DNA from: Bacteroidales bacterium
GTDB lineage: Bacteria > Bacteroidota > Bacteroidia > Bacteroidales > UBA10428
Assembly (NCBI GenBank): GCA_016931575.1
Contig: JAFGEO010000035.1
Span: 51,862 to 115,861, forward strand
DNA length: 64,000 bases
Direction of reading: 5' to 3'
In this document: positions 17,020 to 24,448 of the stretch, in pieces
Position numbering within the stretch: position 1 is the first letter of the stretch
Layout: the number at the start of each line of letters is the position of its first letter
Position numbers and translations under genes: made by a program
The notes under the pieces: model-generated
The model's input: only the letters and a program-made list of their open reading frames with translations
What the model was told of the DNA's origin: nothing
The model's database searches: none

Positions 17020-18146
17020 AGGCGGTTTATCCCTTCCTGGTACTCTTGCTCTGGCAGGCAACGATACCGGCCTTCAATCAGCCGGCGGAGCCCAAATTCA
17101 GTTATATAGATCTTTCAAAGTTTGAAGATGGCATCCATCACTGGGAGCTGTACAGCAGAATCCGAACCACGGAACGACTGGATACTGCGGACATCACCGG
17201 GATCGCAGGCAATCTGCTTGCTTACCAGAATGATGACGGGGGCTGGCCCAAAAATATTGACTGGCTGGCCAAACTGGATCCTGACTCGGTTATCCGGGAC
17301 CTTGATGAGCACTATCGGAAGAGTACCTTTGATAACCGGAATACCTTCCCCCAGATCGAATACCTGGCTAAGGTTTATCAGCAAACCGGGGAAGAAAAAT
17401 ACCTGACAGGCGCAGAACAGGGTTTTCACTACATCCTGGATACCGAATACCCGAATGGTGGCTGGCGTGGCTGGGATGCCGATGTCATTACCTTCAATGA
17501 TGAAGTGATGACAGGCGTTATGAACCTTCTGCTCGATATTTCAATAAACGATCCGGCTTATGAATGGCTTTCCGGTCAGCTAAGGGACAGCCTTATGGCA
17601 GCTTATAAGCGGGGGTTGGATGTCATCCTGAAATGCCAGGTTGAGATCAAGGGTAAAAAGACCGGCTGGTGCCAGCAACACGACTTCAGTACCTATGCTC
17701 CGGCACAGGGAAGGACCTACGAACATCCCTCGGTCACAGCCAACGAAAGCTGTGATATCATCCTGTTCCTGATGCGACTTGAAAATCCTGAACCCCTGGT
17801 TTCCAATGCGATTGAATCTGCTGTTCAATGGCTTAAGGAAGCACAGATACCCGGATACCGGTACGATACCATCCGAATTGCCGAGCACTCCTACCATAAG
17901 ACTACCGTCGATTACGACCTGGAGTTTATCCCTGACCCCTTAGCCAGACCAATATGGGCCAGATTTTACGATCTCGAAGAAAGCAGGCCTTTCCTTTCAA
18001 AACGCGACGGAACCATCGTCTACGACCTGAAGGAGATCTCTTTCGACCGTCGGCTCGGCTATTCCTGGTATGGCTACTGGCCGGAAGAGGTGCTGGAGGT
18101 TTACCCCGAATGGAAAGCGGCGCACGATCCGGAGGTTTCCAGATGA
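17016..18146 (+). CDS. pelA: Secreted pectate lyase, PL10 family
   Basis: This 376-residue protein has a signal peptide (about 1-20) and then an (alpha/alpha)-toroid domain with PL10 landmarks: QNDDGGWPKNIDW, STFDNRNTFPQI, GWRGWDADVITFNDEVM, GWCQQHD and EHPSVTANES. These enzymes cleave de-esterified polygalacturonate by Ca2+-dependent beta-elimination. Export to the periplasm or outside is expected; no T9SS tail is present. It is coupled to the DUF454 gene upstream and ends 76 nt before the next start. The length matches single-domain PelA enzymes. Confidence 0.88.
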   Translation: MKAVYPFLVLLLWQATIPAFNQPAEPKFSYIDLSKFEDGIHHWELYSRIRTTERLDTADITGIAGNLLAYQNDDGGWPKNIDWLAKLDPDSVIRDLDEHYRKSTFDNRNTFPQIEYLAKVYQQTGEEKYLTGAEQGFHYILDTEYPNGGWRGWDADVITFNDEVMTGVMNLLLDISINDPAYEWLSGQLRDSLMAAYKRGLDVILKCQVEIKGKKTGWCQQHDFSTYAPAQGRTYEHPSVTANESCDIILFLMRLENPEPLVSNAIESAVQWLKEAQIPGYRYDTIRIAEHSYHKTTVDYDLEFIPDPLARPIWARFYDLEESRPFLSKRDGTIVYDLKEISFDRRLGYSWYGYWPEEVLEVYPEWKAAHDPEVSR

Positions 18147-18222
18147 CAGGAAATTCGTACATCGCGTCTCTGGATGTCTCATGAAAAACTATCTTTATGC
18201 CTGTCCACTAAAAATATTTAAC

Positions 18223-19224
18223 ATGAAATCCCTTTCCCTGACGCTCATTCTGACCGTTTTATTTACTGGATTCTTGCCGGCATATTCCCAGACAGACGAT
18301 GACTCTTATGACTATGCGCTGGAAAATATGCTTATGGATCATTGCTATTCCTACTACAAAGAACAGGGGATTGATATCAAACTGATCATGAGCCGGGTGG
18401 AGGACGTATACATAAAACACCACATTCTTGAGGACCGTTCAGGAGATAGTTATATTAAATTGCTCGAAAAGATTAGGCAAGAAAACAACGTCCTGTTTGA
18501 CTGCCCCGGTTTAGCAGAAGACATTCAGAACCTGGCGTATGTGCCTGAATCTCTTTTTGCATTTGACAGTAATAGGATATCCATTGATACTGCCATGATC
18601 AATGAGTCAAAACTTAAAGAATTAGAAACCATAGGAAACAAACTGGCAAAAAGCATAAATATCTCCCCTGAGATGGTTGCCGATGCCATCCTTCAGGTCT
18701 ATGACGCACAGGATTTTGAGCATAATTTTTATCGCTATGCCGGCTTGATCATCCTGTCAGACCTGTATCGTTTCGACCCATACTCATCAGGAATTATGCG
18801 GGAACTTCCGCTTCTTGAGGAAACCAACACGAAAGAGAGAACTAATGATCCTGAAAATCTCCTTGAAGTTTATATTACGCATGAAGACAAGATCTTACTG
18901 GATGGGGAACATACTGAATTATCAGCGTTGAGATCAAGTGCAAAAGCGTTCATTCTCAAGGCTGATCAAACAGAAATCAACGTACCGCTACTCGGTAATC
19001 AGATGACTTCAAAAGCGATTATTCGATTGCACAATGACCGGGGTACCTCCTATGATATGTACCTTAAGGTACAGAATGAACTGATTGCTGCTTACCGGGA
19101 GATAAGGGACATGAAGGCCCGGGAGTTCTTCAATAAAGATTTTGACAAGCTGGATGACCAGCAAAGAAATAGTATCGAGCGTCTGGTCCCCAGAAAAATT
19201 TCAGAAGCGGATCCGGTGCAGTGA
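18223..19224 (+). CDS. Exported protein with helical N-terminal domain and ExbD periplasmic domain
   Basis: The start is set at ATG 18223, because the downstream sequence is an ideal signal peptide (MKSLSLTLILTVLFTGFLPAYS); in-frame starts further upstream would bury it. Residues ~25-190 form an unknown helical domain. Residues ~192-333 align by eye with the periplasmic part of Bacteroidota ExbD: ELPLLEE, LLEVYITHEDKILLDGE, IRLHNDRGTSYDMYLKVQN, REFFNKDFDKLDDQQ and a terminal RKISEADP. Normal ExbD has a short cytoplasmic tail and one TM helix before this region; here a cleavable export signal replaces them. ExbB and TonB are not encoded nearby. The role is unknown, possibly binding cell wall or TonB in the periplasm. 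Confidence 0.75.
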   Translation: MKSLSLTLILTVLFTGFLPAYSQTDDDSYDYALENMLMDHCYSYYKEQGIDIKLIMSRVEDVYIKHHILEDRSGDSYIKLLEKIRQENNVLFDCPGLAEDIQNLAYVPESLFAFDSNRISIDTAMINESKLKELETIGNKLAKSINISPEMVADAILQVYDAQDFEHNFYRYAGLIILSDLYRFDPYSSGIMRELPLLEETNTKERTNDPENLLEVYITHEDKILLDGEHTELSALRSSAKAFILKADQTEINVPLLGNQMTSKAIIRLHNDRGTSYDMYLKVQNELIAAYREIRDMKAREFFNKDFDKLDDQQRNSIERLVPRKISEADPVQ

Positions 19225-19466
19225 GGATTTTGGCTTTGAGATTGAAGGGCTGCTGAAGGAGAATTTTCGGGTGGGTAATGTGTTCTGGTCGACGCACAAT
19301 ATGGCGATCCTGAATGATAAAAAACCTTAATCCTGACTGCTCAGAATACAGATAAAAGTTCCCCATCGTTAATTTCTTTGAAAAGCACAAGCAATAAAAA
19401 AATGTATCTTACCAGTGTTTTCCGAAAAAAAATGAAACCCTCATAATCAGTTAATATCCTGTTCTC

Positions 19467-20108
19467 ATGAAATATTTACGATGGATCCTGATTACAACAG
19501 CCGGTCTGGCCCTTTTATCCCTTGTCCTTGTATGGACTGCCAACCGGGTAGTTGTTAAGGCCGGCAAAGGAAACCTGTATAACTCCACAGAGAAAGTCCC
19601 TCACAACAAGGTAGGCCTGCTGCTTGGAACCAGCAAGTTCCTCGTAAGCGGACAAATCAACCAGTACTACCAATACAGAATCGATGCAGCTGTAAAACTT
19701 TATAAAGCGGGGAAAATTGATTTTATCCTGATAAGTGGTGACAACTCGCAAAAGCATTATGATGAACCCACCACTATGAAGAACGACCTGGTGGAGAGAG
19801 GTATTCCGGCTGAAAGGATCGTTCTGGATTATGCAGGATTCAGAACGCTGGATTCCATAGTGCGCAGCAGGGCGATCTTCGGACAGAAAAGCATTACCAT
19901 TATTTCCCAGAAGTTCCACAATGAAAGAGCTATTTATATTGCCGATAAAAAGGGCATCAAAGCGGTAGGGTATAATGCAAAAGATGTAACCGCTTATTAT
20001 GGATTTAAAACCAGGGTAAGGGAAAATTTTGCAAGGGTCAAGATGTTACTGGATTTGGCTGTTGATAAGCAGCCTAAGTTTTTGGGGGAGAAGATTGAGA
20101 TCAGGTAA
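19467..20108 (+). CDS. sanA: SanA-like DUF218/ElyC domain protein
   Basis: This 213-residue protein has one N-terminal TM helix (about 5-25) and a periplasmic DUF218 domain. KVGLLLGTSKF, FILISGDN, DEPTTMKNDLVERGIP, DYAGFRTLDSIVRS and TIISQKFHNERAIYIA match the SanA subgroup. SanA affects envelope permeability and vancomycin resistance in enterobacteria; its biochemical activity is unresolved. It appears to be a single gene or is followed by the TPR lipoprotein gene after 47 nt. Confidence 0.88.
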   Translation: MKYLRWILITTAGLALLSLVLVWTANRVVVKAGKGNLYNSTEKVPHNKVGLLLGTSKFLVSGQINQYYQYRIDAAVKLYKAGKIDFILISGDNSQKHYDEPTTMKNDLVERGIPAERIVLDYAGFRTLDSIVRSRAIFGQKSITIISQKFHNERAIYIADKKGIKAVGYNAKDVTAYYGFKTRVRENFARVKMLLDLAVDKQPKFLGEKIEIR

Positions 20109-20155
20109 TGATTTTCTGCTTTGTGGTTGCAGGATGAAAGTTAAAAACTCAAAAC

Positions 20156-20728
20156 ATGAATAAAACAACCGGGATATTAATCCTCCTACTTATTGCAGCA
20201 TGCGCTCCCTCCGGTACACAGGAAGATATTTTAGGACACAGCACACCTCCGGCAGGTGAACCGATAACGGAAGATTTCTATATCTACATGGCAGTAAAGA
20301 CAGGATCCTTGGGCCTTGATTCCATTGGGAATTATCCGCTTGCCCTGCAGTACATTGATTCAGCACTCTCCCTTAATGCAAAAAATCCGGAAGCCCTCAG
20401 GATAAAATCAGAACTGTATCTTCTGCTGGATCAACCTGCAGAAGCCCTGGAGACCATCAATCTATGCATCCTGAAAACGCCTCCTGAGGCACCAGGCTAC
20501 TTAATCAGAGCCGGCATTTACCTGGTGCTTAATAAGAGGGACAGTGCCCTGGCAGATTACTACCGGGCAGCCGGGCTTGATCCCTCCGACGGAAGAATAT
20601 GGGAAGCTATAGGTTATATGGAATTCGATCGTGGGAATAAAGCAGATGGCTGTGGGTACCTTAAAAAGGCACGTGATCTGGGGTATCTTCCTGGTAATAG
20701 TTTTAGTGATAGTCTGCTGTGTCTGTAA
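20156..20728 (+). CDS. TPR-repeat lipoprotein
   Basis: This 190-residue protein has an N-terminal lipobox LIAAC (Cys16). Residues ~55-185 contain about three to four tetratricopeptide repeats (PLALQYIDSALSLNAKNPEAL, ADYYRAAGLDPSDGRIWEAIG). It is probably a periplasmic or outer-membrane scaffold for protein-protein contacts. No specific partner is indicated. It may be cotranscribed with sanA. Confidence 0.75.
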   Translation: MNKTTGILILLLIAACAPSGTQEDILGHSTPPAGEPITEDFYIYMAVKTGSLGLDSIGNYPLALQYIDSALSLNAKNPEALRIKSELYLLLDQPAEALETINLCILKTPPEAPGYLIRAGIYLVLNKRDSALADYYRAAGLDPSDGRIWEAIGYMEFDRGNKADGCGYLKKARDLGYLPGNSFSDSLLCL

Positions 20729-20805
20729 CTTAACACACTTCTCTCCTATCAGCAGGAACCTTGCAGTAAACTTTAGGCAGACTTAATACTGAGGATCTGA
20801 TATTC

Positions 20806-20855
20806 CAGGTTAACCATATCATTTTGAGTATGCTCAAATTTGGTTCTTTAACCTG
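20806..20855 (+). promoter_or_regulatory. Nested hairpin in the 20729-21049 gap
   Basis: CAGGTTAA (20806-20813) pairs with TTAACCTG (20848-20855). Inside, AACCA pairs with TGGTT and TTTGAG (20823-20828) pairs with CTCAAA (20833-20838), giving a long imperfect hairpin 78 nt after the TPR gene. There is no T-run, so it could be a Rho-type processing site or a structured RNA. The rest of the gap has no certain gene; a short frame at 20931-21032 is discussed under findings. Confidence 0.35.
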
Positions 20856-21049
20856 AAGATGAAAAACAGCAATTCAGTAATTAAAATCCTCCATTGGATA
20901 ACCAGGCCAGCGCCCCGGCCAACCAGAATGATGAAGCATAGTCGCGGTTTTCGCAGTGGAGCAGCTCACCGGAAGGCAATCGCTAAAAGTATCGTTTCAA
21001 CCTTAACGAAATTGAAAATTGAAAGCTCTTGAATGGTAATAGCTAAATA

Positions 21050-21817
21050 CTAAACAAGCCCCAGGCTCCTGGCATAAGAAACTGCCTCGGCCGTATTGGA
21101 AGTTTGAGTTTTCTCCAGGATCTTCTGCCGGTGATTATTCACCGTATTCACACTTATAAAAAGTCTTTCGGCAATTTCTTTGCTGGCAAAGCCTTTGGAA
21201 ACCAATCCCAGCACCTCAACTTCACGGGTTGAGAGTACGGACTTTTCTCCATCCTTGTCATCATTAAAGAGGTAACGTGCATTGGTTTTTACATTGATCA
21301 GCTGGCGGCTGGCTTTTCCCAGCTCACTTTTCGAGGGAAGCATATCGGTAATTCCGAGAATCATCCATACATTCCCTTTACGGTCGAGCTCCAGTACAAC
21401 GATCTGATCGACAGCTGCATAATACTTTCCATCGCTGCCCCGTGTGCGAAAATTATAGATCAGCTTATAATCCTTTTTCTCTTCCACGGGAAGCTGATCG
21501 ATAAAGGTAAATGTTTTGATGTAGGCATCCAGCAACACAGGATGGTCATCCGGATGGATCAGGGAAACATAGTACCCCAGACCAAGCTCATCAGCTTTTT
21601 CGGGATCATGCCCAAGCACGTCTGAAAACTGAATTCTCCTGAAGGCGTATTCAGCCTTATAAAAATCAAAGACAATAACCGAGCTGTTCTGCACCTGTGA
21701 TAGTTGCTCAATAAAAGCTATCTGCCCCTGAAAGCGGTCATAATCTTCCTGGGCGACATCAAAATCCTCCGGATTGATATAGCTCCGGAATCCCGGTGTA
21801 AAATTCGTCGGATCCAT
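21050..21817 (-). CDS. PAS domain LuxR-family transcriptional regulator
   Basis: This 255-residue cytoplasmic protein has a PAS-like sensor at ~40-165 and a LuxR/GerE helix-turn-helix at ~190-250 (LSTREVEVLGLVSKGFASKEIAERLFISVNTVNNHRQKI is the diagnostic region, seen across several segments). There is no receiver domain, so activation is by a ligand or partner rather than phosphotransfer. It is divergently transcribed from the NmrA/FMN/flavodoxin operon with under 100 nt between starts, making it the likely regulator of that operon (inference). Confidence 0.85.
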   Translation of the reverse strand: MDPTNFTPGFRSYINPEDFDVAQEDYDRFQGQIAFIEQLSQVQNSSVIVFDFYKAEYAFRRIQFSDVLGHDPEKADELGLGYYVSLIHPDDHPVLLDAYIKTFTFIDQLPVEEKKDYKLIYNFRTRGSDGKYYAAVDQIVVLELDRKGNVWMILGITDMLPSKSELGKASRQLINVKTNARYLFNDDKDGEKSVLSTREVEVLGLVSKGFASKEIAERLFISVNTVNNHRQKILEKTQTSNTAEAVSYARSLGLV

Positions 21818-21914
21818 AAAAATGATGAAAAATCACTATTTCAACAGTCAGGCACTCCCTCTAATTTTGACCTTGACAATCAAATTTAAAAAAAACAATC
21901 GAAAACTACAGACT

Positions 21915-22742
21915 ATGAAAATTCTGATCATCGGTGCCAGTGGCATGCTGGCCAAACCAGTAATCAGGGAATTAGGCGACAGAGGATATAAGCTCCGCCT
22001 GTTCTCCCGGAACGTAACTAAAGCCATGTTTTCAAAAAATTATGAGATCATCAACGGAGATGTATTCCATCCTGAAGATGTTCAAAAGGCCCTTAAAGGC
22101 TGTAGCGCCATACATATAAACCTGTCGCTGCAGGATGAAGCCCGTGCTGTTCAAAACATCGTAAAACTTGCACTGGAAGAGAACATTCAACTGATTAGCA
22201 CCATATCCGGAAACAGTGTTTGTGAAGAAAACAGATGGTTCCCGATGATCGACAATAAGTACCGTGCAGAGCAGACCATCATCCATTCCGGTATCCCATA
22301 CCTGATTTTCAGGGCCGGCTGGTTCTTTGAATCCCTGGACCTGATGGTACGGAATGGAAAAGCCACGATGATAGGGAAACAGGAGCGGCCAGGCCACTGG
22401 ATCGCAGCCAGAGACTATGCGTCACAGGTAGGCAAAGCTTTCTCGGATCCTTCTACCTGGAACAGGATCTATTACATACTGGGAAAAGAGGCCTATACCA
22501 TGCGCAACCTGCTGACACAATACTGCAAGCTGAAATATCCGGAGATCAGGAAAGTATCAACGGTTCCGGTAAGCATGCTCAAATTTATCGGACTGTTATC
22601 TTTTAATAAGGAGTTAAGAAATGTTGCCAGCATGTTTGGCTATTTCGAAAAGACTACTGAATTGGGTGATCCTTTTGAAACCTACAGCCTGCTTGGAAAG
22701 CCGGAAACTGATTTTATCCAGTGGATTAATCTAAAGAATTAA
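21915..22742 (+). CDS. NmrA-like NAD(P)-binding protein
   Basis: The 275-residue reading from ATG 21915 begins at the Rossmann motif MKILIIGASGMLAKPV. An ATG 93 nt upstream would add an unlikely tail and overlap the promoter region. The body (NGDVFHPEDVQKAL, FRAGWFFESLDLMV, GHWIAARDYA) fits atypical SDRs of the NmrA type, which bind NAD(P) as redox sensors or reductases. No catalytic YxxxK is obvious. It is the first gene of a three-gene redox operon; the next start is 6 nt after its stop. Confidence 0.8.
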   Translation: MKILIIGASGMLAKPVIRELGDRGYKLRLFSRNVTKAMFSKNYEIINGDVFHPEDVQKALKGCSAIHINLSLQDEARAVQNIVKLALEENIQLISTISGNSVCEENRWFPMIDNKYRAEQTIIHSGIPYLIFRAGWFFESLDLMVRNGKATMIGKQERPGHWIAARDYASQVGKAFSDPSTWNRIYYILGKEAYTMRNLLTQYCKLKYPEIRKVSTVPVSMLKFIGLLSFNKELRNVASMFGYFEKTTELGDPFETYSLLGKPETDFIQWINLKN

Positions 22743-22747
22743 GAATA

Positions 22748-23146
22748 ATGAAGAGGCATTTAAAATTTTTAGTTATTGGCCTGGCTGCCCTTATGTTTCT
22801 GGCCTGTAGCTGCAATAAACTGCAGAAGGAACATGAAGAGGCCCGGAATGTAGAGATTTCAGCTATAGATTTTAGTCTGCTGAAAACAGGAATCTACGAT
22901 GGCTACTATGCCGGAGGCATGTATCAGTGGCGGGAAAACGAATGCCGGGTAGAGGTAGACTCGGGGAGGGTAATCGATATTGAACTCATTGAAAGCGAAG
23001 CGGAATATACCCTGGAATTTCTTGATTCGCTTTATGGCTGCATAATCAGACAACAAAACCTGCAGGTTGATGCCGTATGTGGAGCCACCCTCGATACAAA
23101 GGCCTGCCTGAAAGGAGTTGAAGACGCTCTGATAAAAGCATTATAA
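22748..23146 (+). CDS. FMN-binding domain lipoprotein
   Basis: This 132-residue protein has a lipobox-like FLACSC near residue 20 and an FMN_bind domain (~45-130) of the NqrC/RnfG type. The flavinylation region reads VDAVCGATLDTKACLKGVEDAL. The usual motif has Ser before Gly-Ala-Thr; here Cys replaces that Ser while the acceptor Thr is kept. Covalent attachment of FMN to the Thr would need an ApbE transferase, which is not encoded in the window. It lies between an NAD-binding protein and a flavodoxin-like reductase and probably acts as an extracytoplasmic electron carrier. Confidence 0.8.
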   Translation: MKRHLKFLVIGLAALMFLACSCNKLQKEHEEARNVEISAIDFSLLKTGIYDGYYAGGMYQWRENECRVEVDSGRVIDIELIESEAEYTLEFLDSLYGCIIRQQNLQVDAVCGATLDTKACLKGVEDALIKAL

Positions 23147-23181
23147 AAAATAGTAATCTGTAAAAACATAAAACCAGCAAA

Positions 23182-23940
23182 ATGAAAGTAACAGCATTTG
23201 TAGGCAGTGCACGCAAAAAACACAGCTACCAGTCAGTAGAAAATTTACTTCAAAAGCTATCAGCCATGGGCGACATTCACTATGAGATCGTTCACCTGAG
23301 TGATTACCCGATCGGGATCTGTACAGGCTGCAAGCAATGTCTGGATAAAGGGGAAGAAAGGTGCCGTCTGAAAGACAGCAGGGATGAACTTCTTGAAAAA
23401 ATTGAGCAATCCGATGGGGTGATCTTCGCCAGCCCAAATTATGCTTTTCATGTTTCCGGAAGAATGAAACTGTTTATTGACCGTTTAGCCTACATCTTCC
23501 ATCGCCCCTGTTTTTTCGGTAAGACTTTTACCAGCATTGTCGCCCAGGGAATATTCGGTGGAAACAAGATCGTCAGCTATTTCAATTTCATCGGCAAAGC
23601 CCTTGGTTTTAAGGTAGTCAAAGGTATTTGCATAAACAGTCTGGAGCCCATGACTGAAAAAGTAATAAAGAAGAATGAAGAGAAAATTGTCAGACTTAGC
23701 AAGCGGTACTATGCCCAACTAATGAAAAAGCAACTGCCACGCCCCTCTCTGTTTGATATGTTCGTCTTCAGAATGTCAAGAACCAGCATGAAAATCAAGC
23801 TAAACGATGATTTCAAAGATTTTAGGTATTACCGTGAGAAGGGATGGTTCCAGACCGATTACTACTATCCGGTAAGTTTGTCACCGATGAAAAAGCTGGC
23901 GGGAAATCTGTTTGATTACCTGGCAACAAAGGTATCCTGA
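23182..23940 (+). CDS. Flavodoxin-like NAD(P)H-dependent oxidoreductase
   Basis: This 252-residue protein carries a flavodoxin-fold FMN-binding start (TAFVGSARKKHSYQSVENLL), a two-Cys ICTGCKQCLDKGEERCRLKD segment and FASPNYAFHVSGRMKLFIDRL. This is the pattern of NADPH-dependent FMN reductases of the iron-sulfur flavoprotein-like type. The spacing of its cysteines could hold a cluster but a 4Fe-4S site is not certain. It starts 35 nt after the FMN_bind gene and ends the operon. A role in supplying electrons to the FMN lipoprotein is plausible but topologically unproven. Confidence 0.8.
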   Translation: MKVTAFVGSARKKHSYQSVENLLQKLSAMGDIHYEIVHLSDYPIGICTGCKQCLDKGEERCRLKDSRDELLEKIEQSDGVIFASPNYAFHVSGRMKLFIDRLAYIFHRPCFFGKTFTSIVAQGIFGGNKIVSYFNFIGKALGFKVVKGICINSLEPMTEKVIKKNEEKIVRLSKRYYAQLMKKQLPRPSLFDMFVFRMSRTSMKIKLNDDFKDFRYYREKGWFQTDYYYPVSLSPMKKLAGNLFDYLATKVS

Positions 23941-23992
23941 TCCTGTAAACTTAGTCTGGCCATTATCGGGAAAGGATATTAGCTGCACCCCT

Positions 23993-24103
23993 TCAAGGGA
24001 TAGGTTCATCATAAGAGAATTTCAAAATCTCATGGTAGAGCAGGCTGCTTCGGGCAGGTTTGGGAATAAATCCATCGCAGCCGGCTTTGAGCGCTTTCTC
24101 CAT
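23993..24103 (-). pseudogene. Relic of a response-regulator receiver domain C-terminus
   Basis: The reverse strand encodes MEKALKAGCDGFIPKPARSS and about 16 more residues to a TGA at 23995-23993. The KALKAGCDGFIPKP stretch is the classic beta5-alpha5 end of receiver domains in hybrid histidine kinases, including the conserved Lys-Pro pair. Immediately upstream the frame is closed by two consecutive stops after residues RFTSGKI, and no aspartate pocket is present. The rest of the gene has therefore been lost. Confidence 0.55.
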
Positions 24104-24448
24104 TTATTAGATCTTGCCACTTGTAAACCTTAAATCAATCGATACTGAAAAACAGAAAACCCCTCAACTTCAAAATGAGCACAACTCTTCATTGAGCGCT
24201 AATCCATTAAAAAATAGCCATTCGTCAAGCACAATGCAGGTTCCACCAAAATATAGTTATTGAATATCAATTAGTTGCAGATCATTTTGGAAGACTTTAG
24301 TATATTTACACTGCCAAACCTACATCAAAGAATTCCCCCAAAGTACCACTCTGAACCGAGATACCCTTCGGATGGATGGTTAAGAACTTGTAAACATGAA
24401 TTTTTTCGTAGAGGCGGCAATAAAAAGTCGAAGTAACACGAAAAAAAG
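24104..24448. other. Non-coding stretch before the MBOAT gene
   Basis: No gene is evident on either strand. It is AT-rich and holds a TATATTTA sequence at about 24301, a one-mismatch -7 element that may serve the acyltransferase operon with a leader of roughly 140 nt. Confidence 0.4.

Noticed and set aside
19142..19330. 62-codon frame overlapping the end of the ExbD-like gene
   Set aside because: The ExbD domain reaches its natural C-terminus at 19224. The overlapping frame begins inside it and has no start signal; its protein-like end (FWSTHNMAILND) was not enough to call a gene.
23912..24133. 73-codon plus-strand frame after the flavodoxin-like gene
   Set aside because: The opposite strand holds the receiver-domain relic, which explains the open frame; the plus-strand translation resembles nothing.
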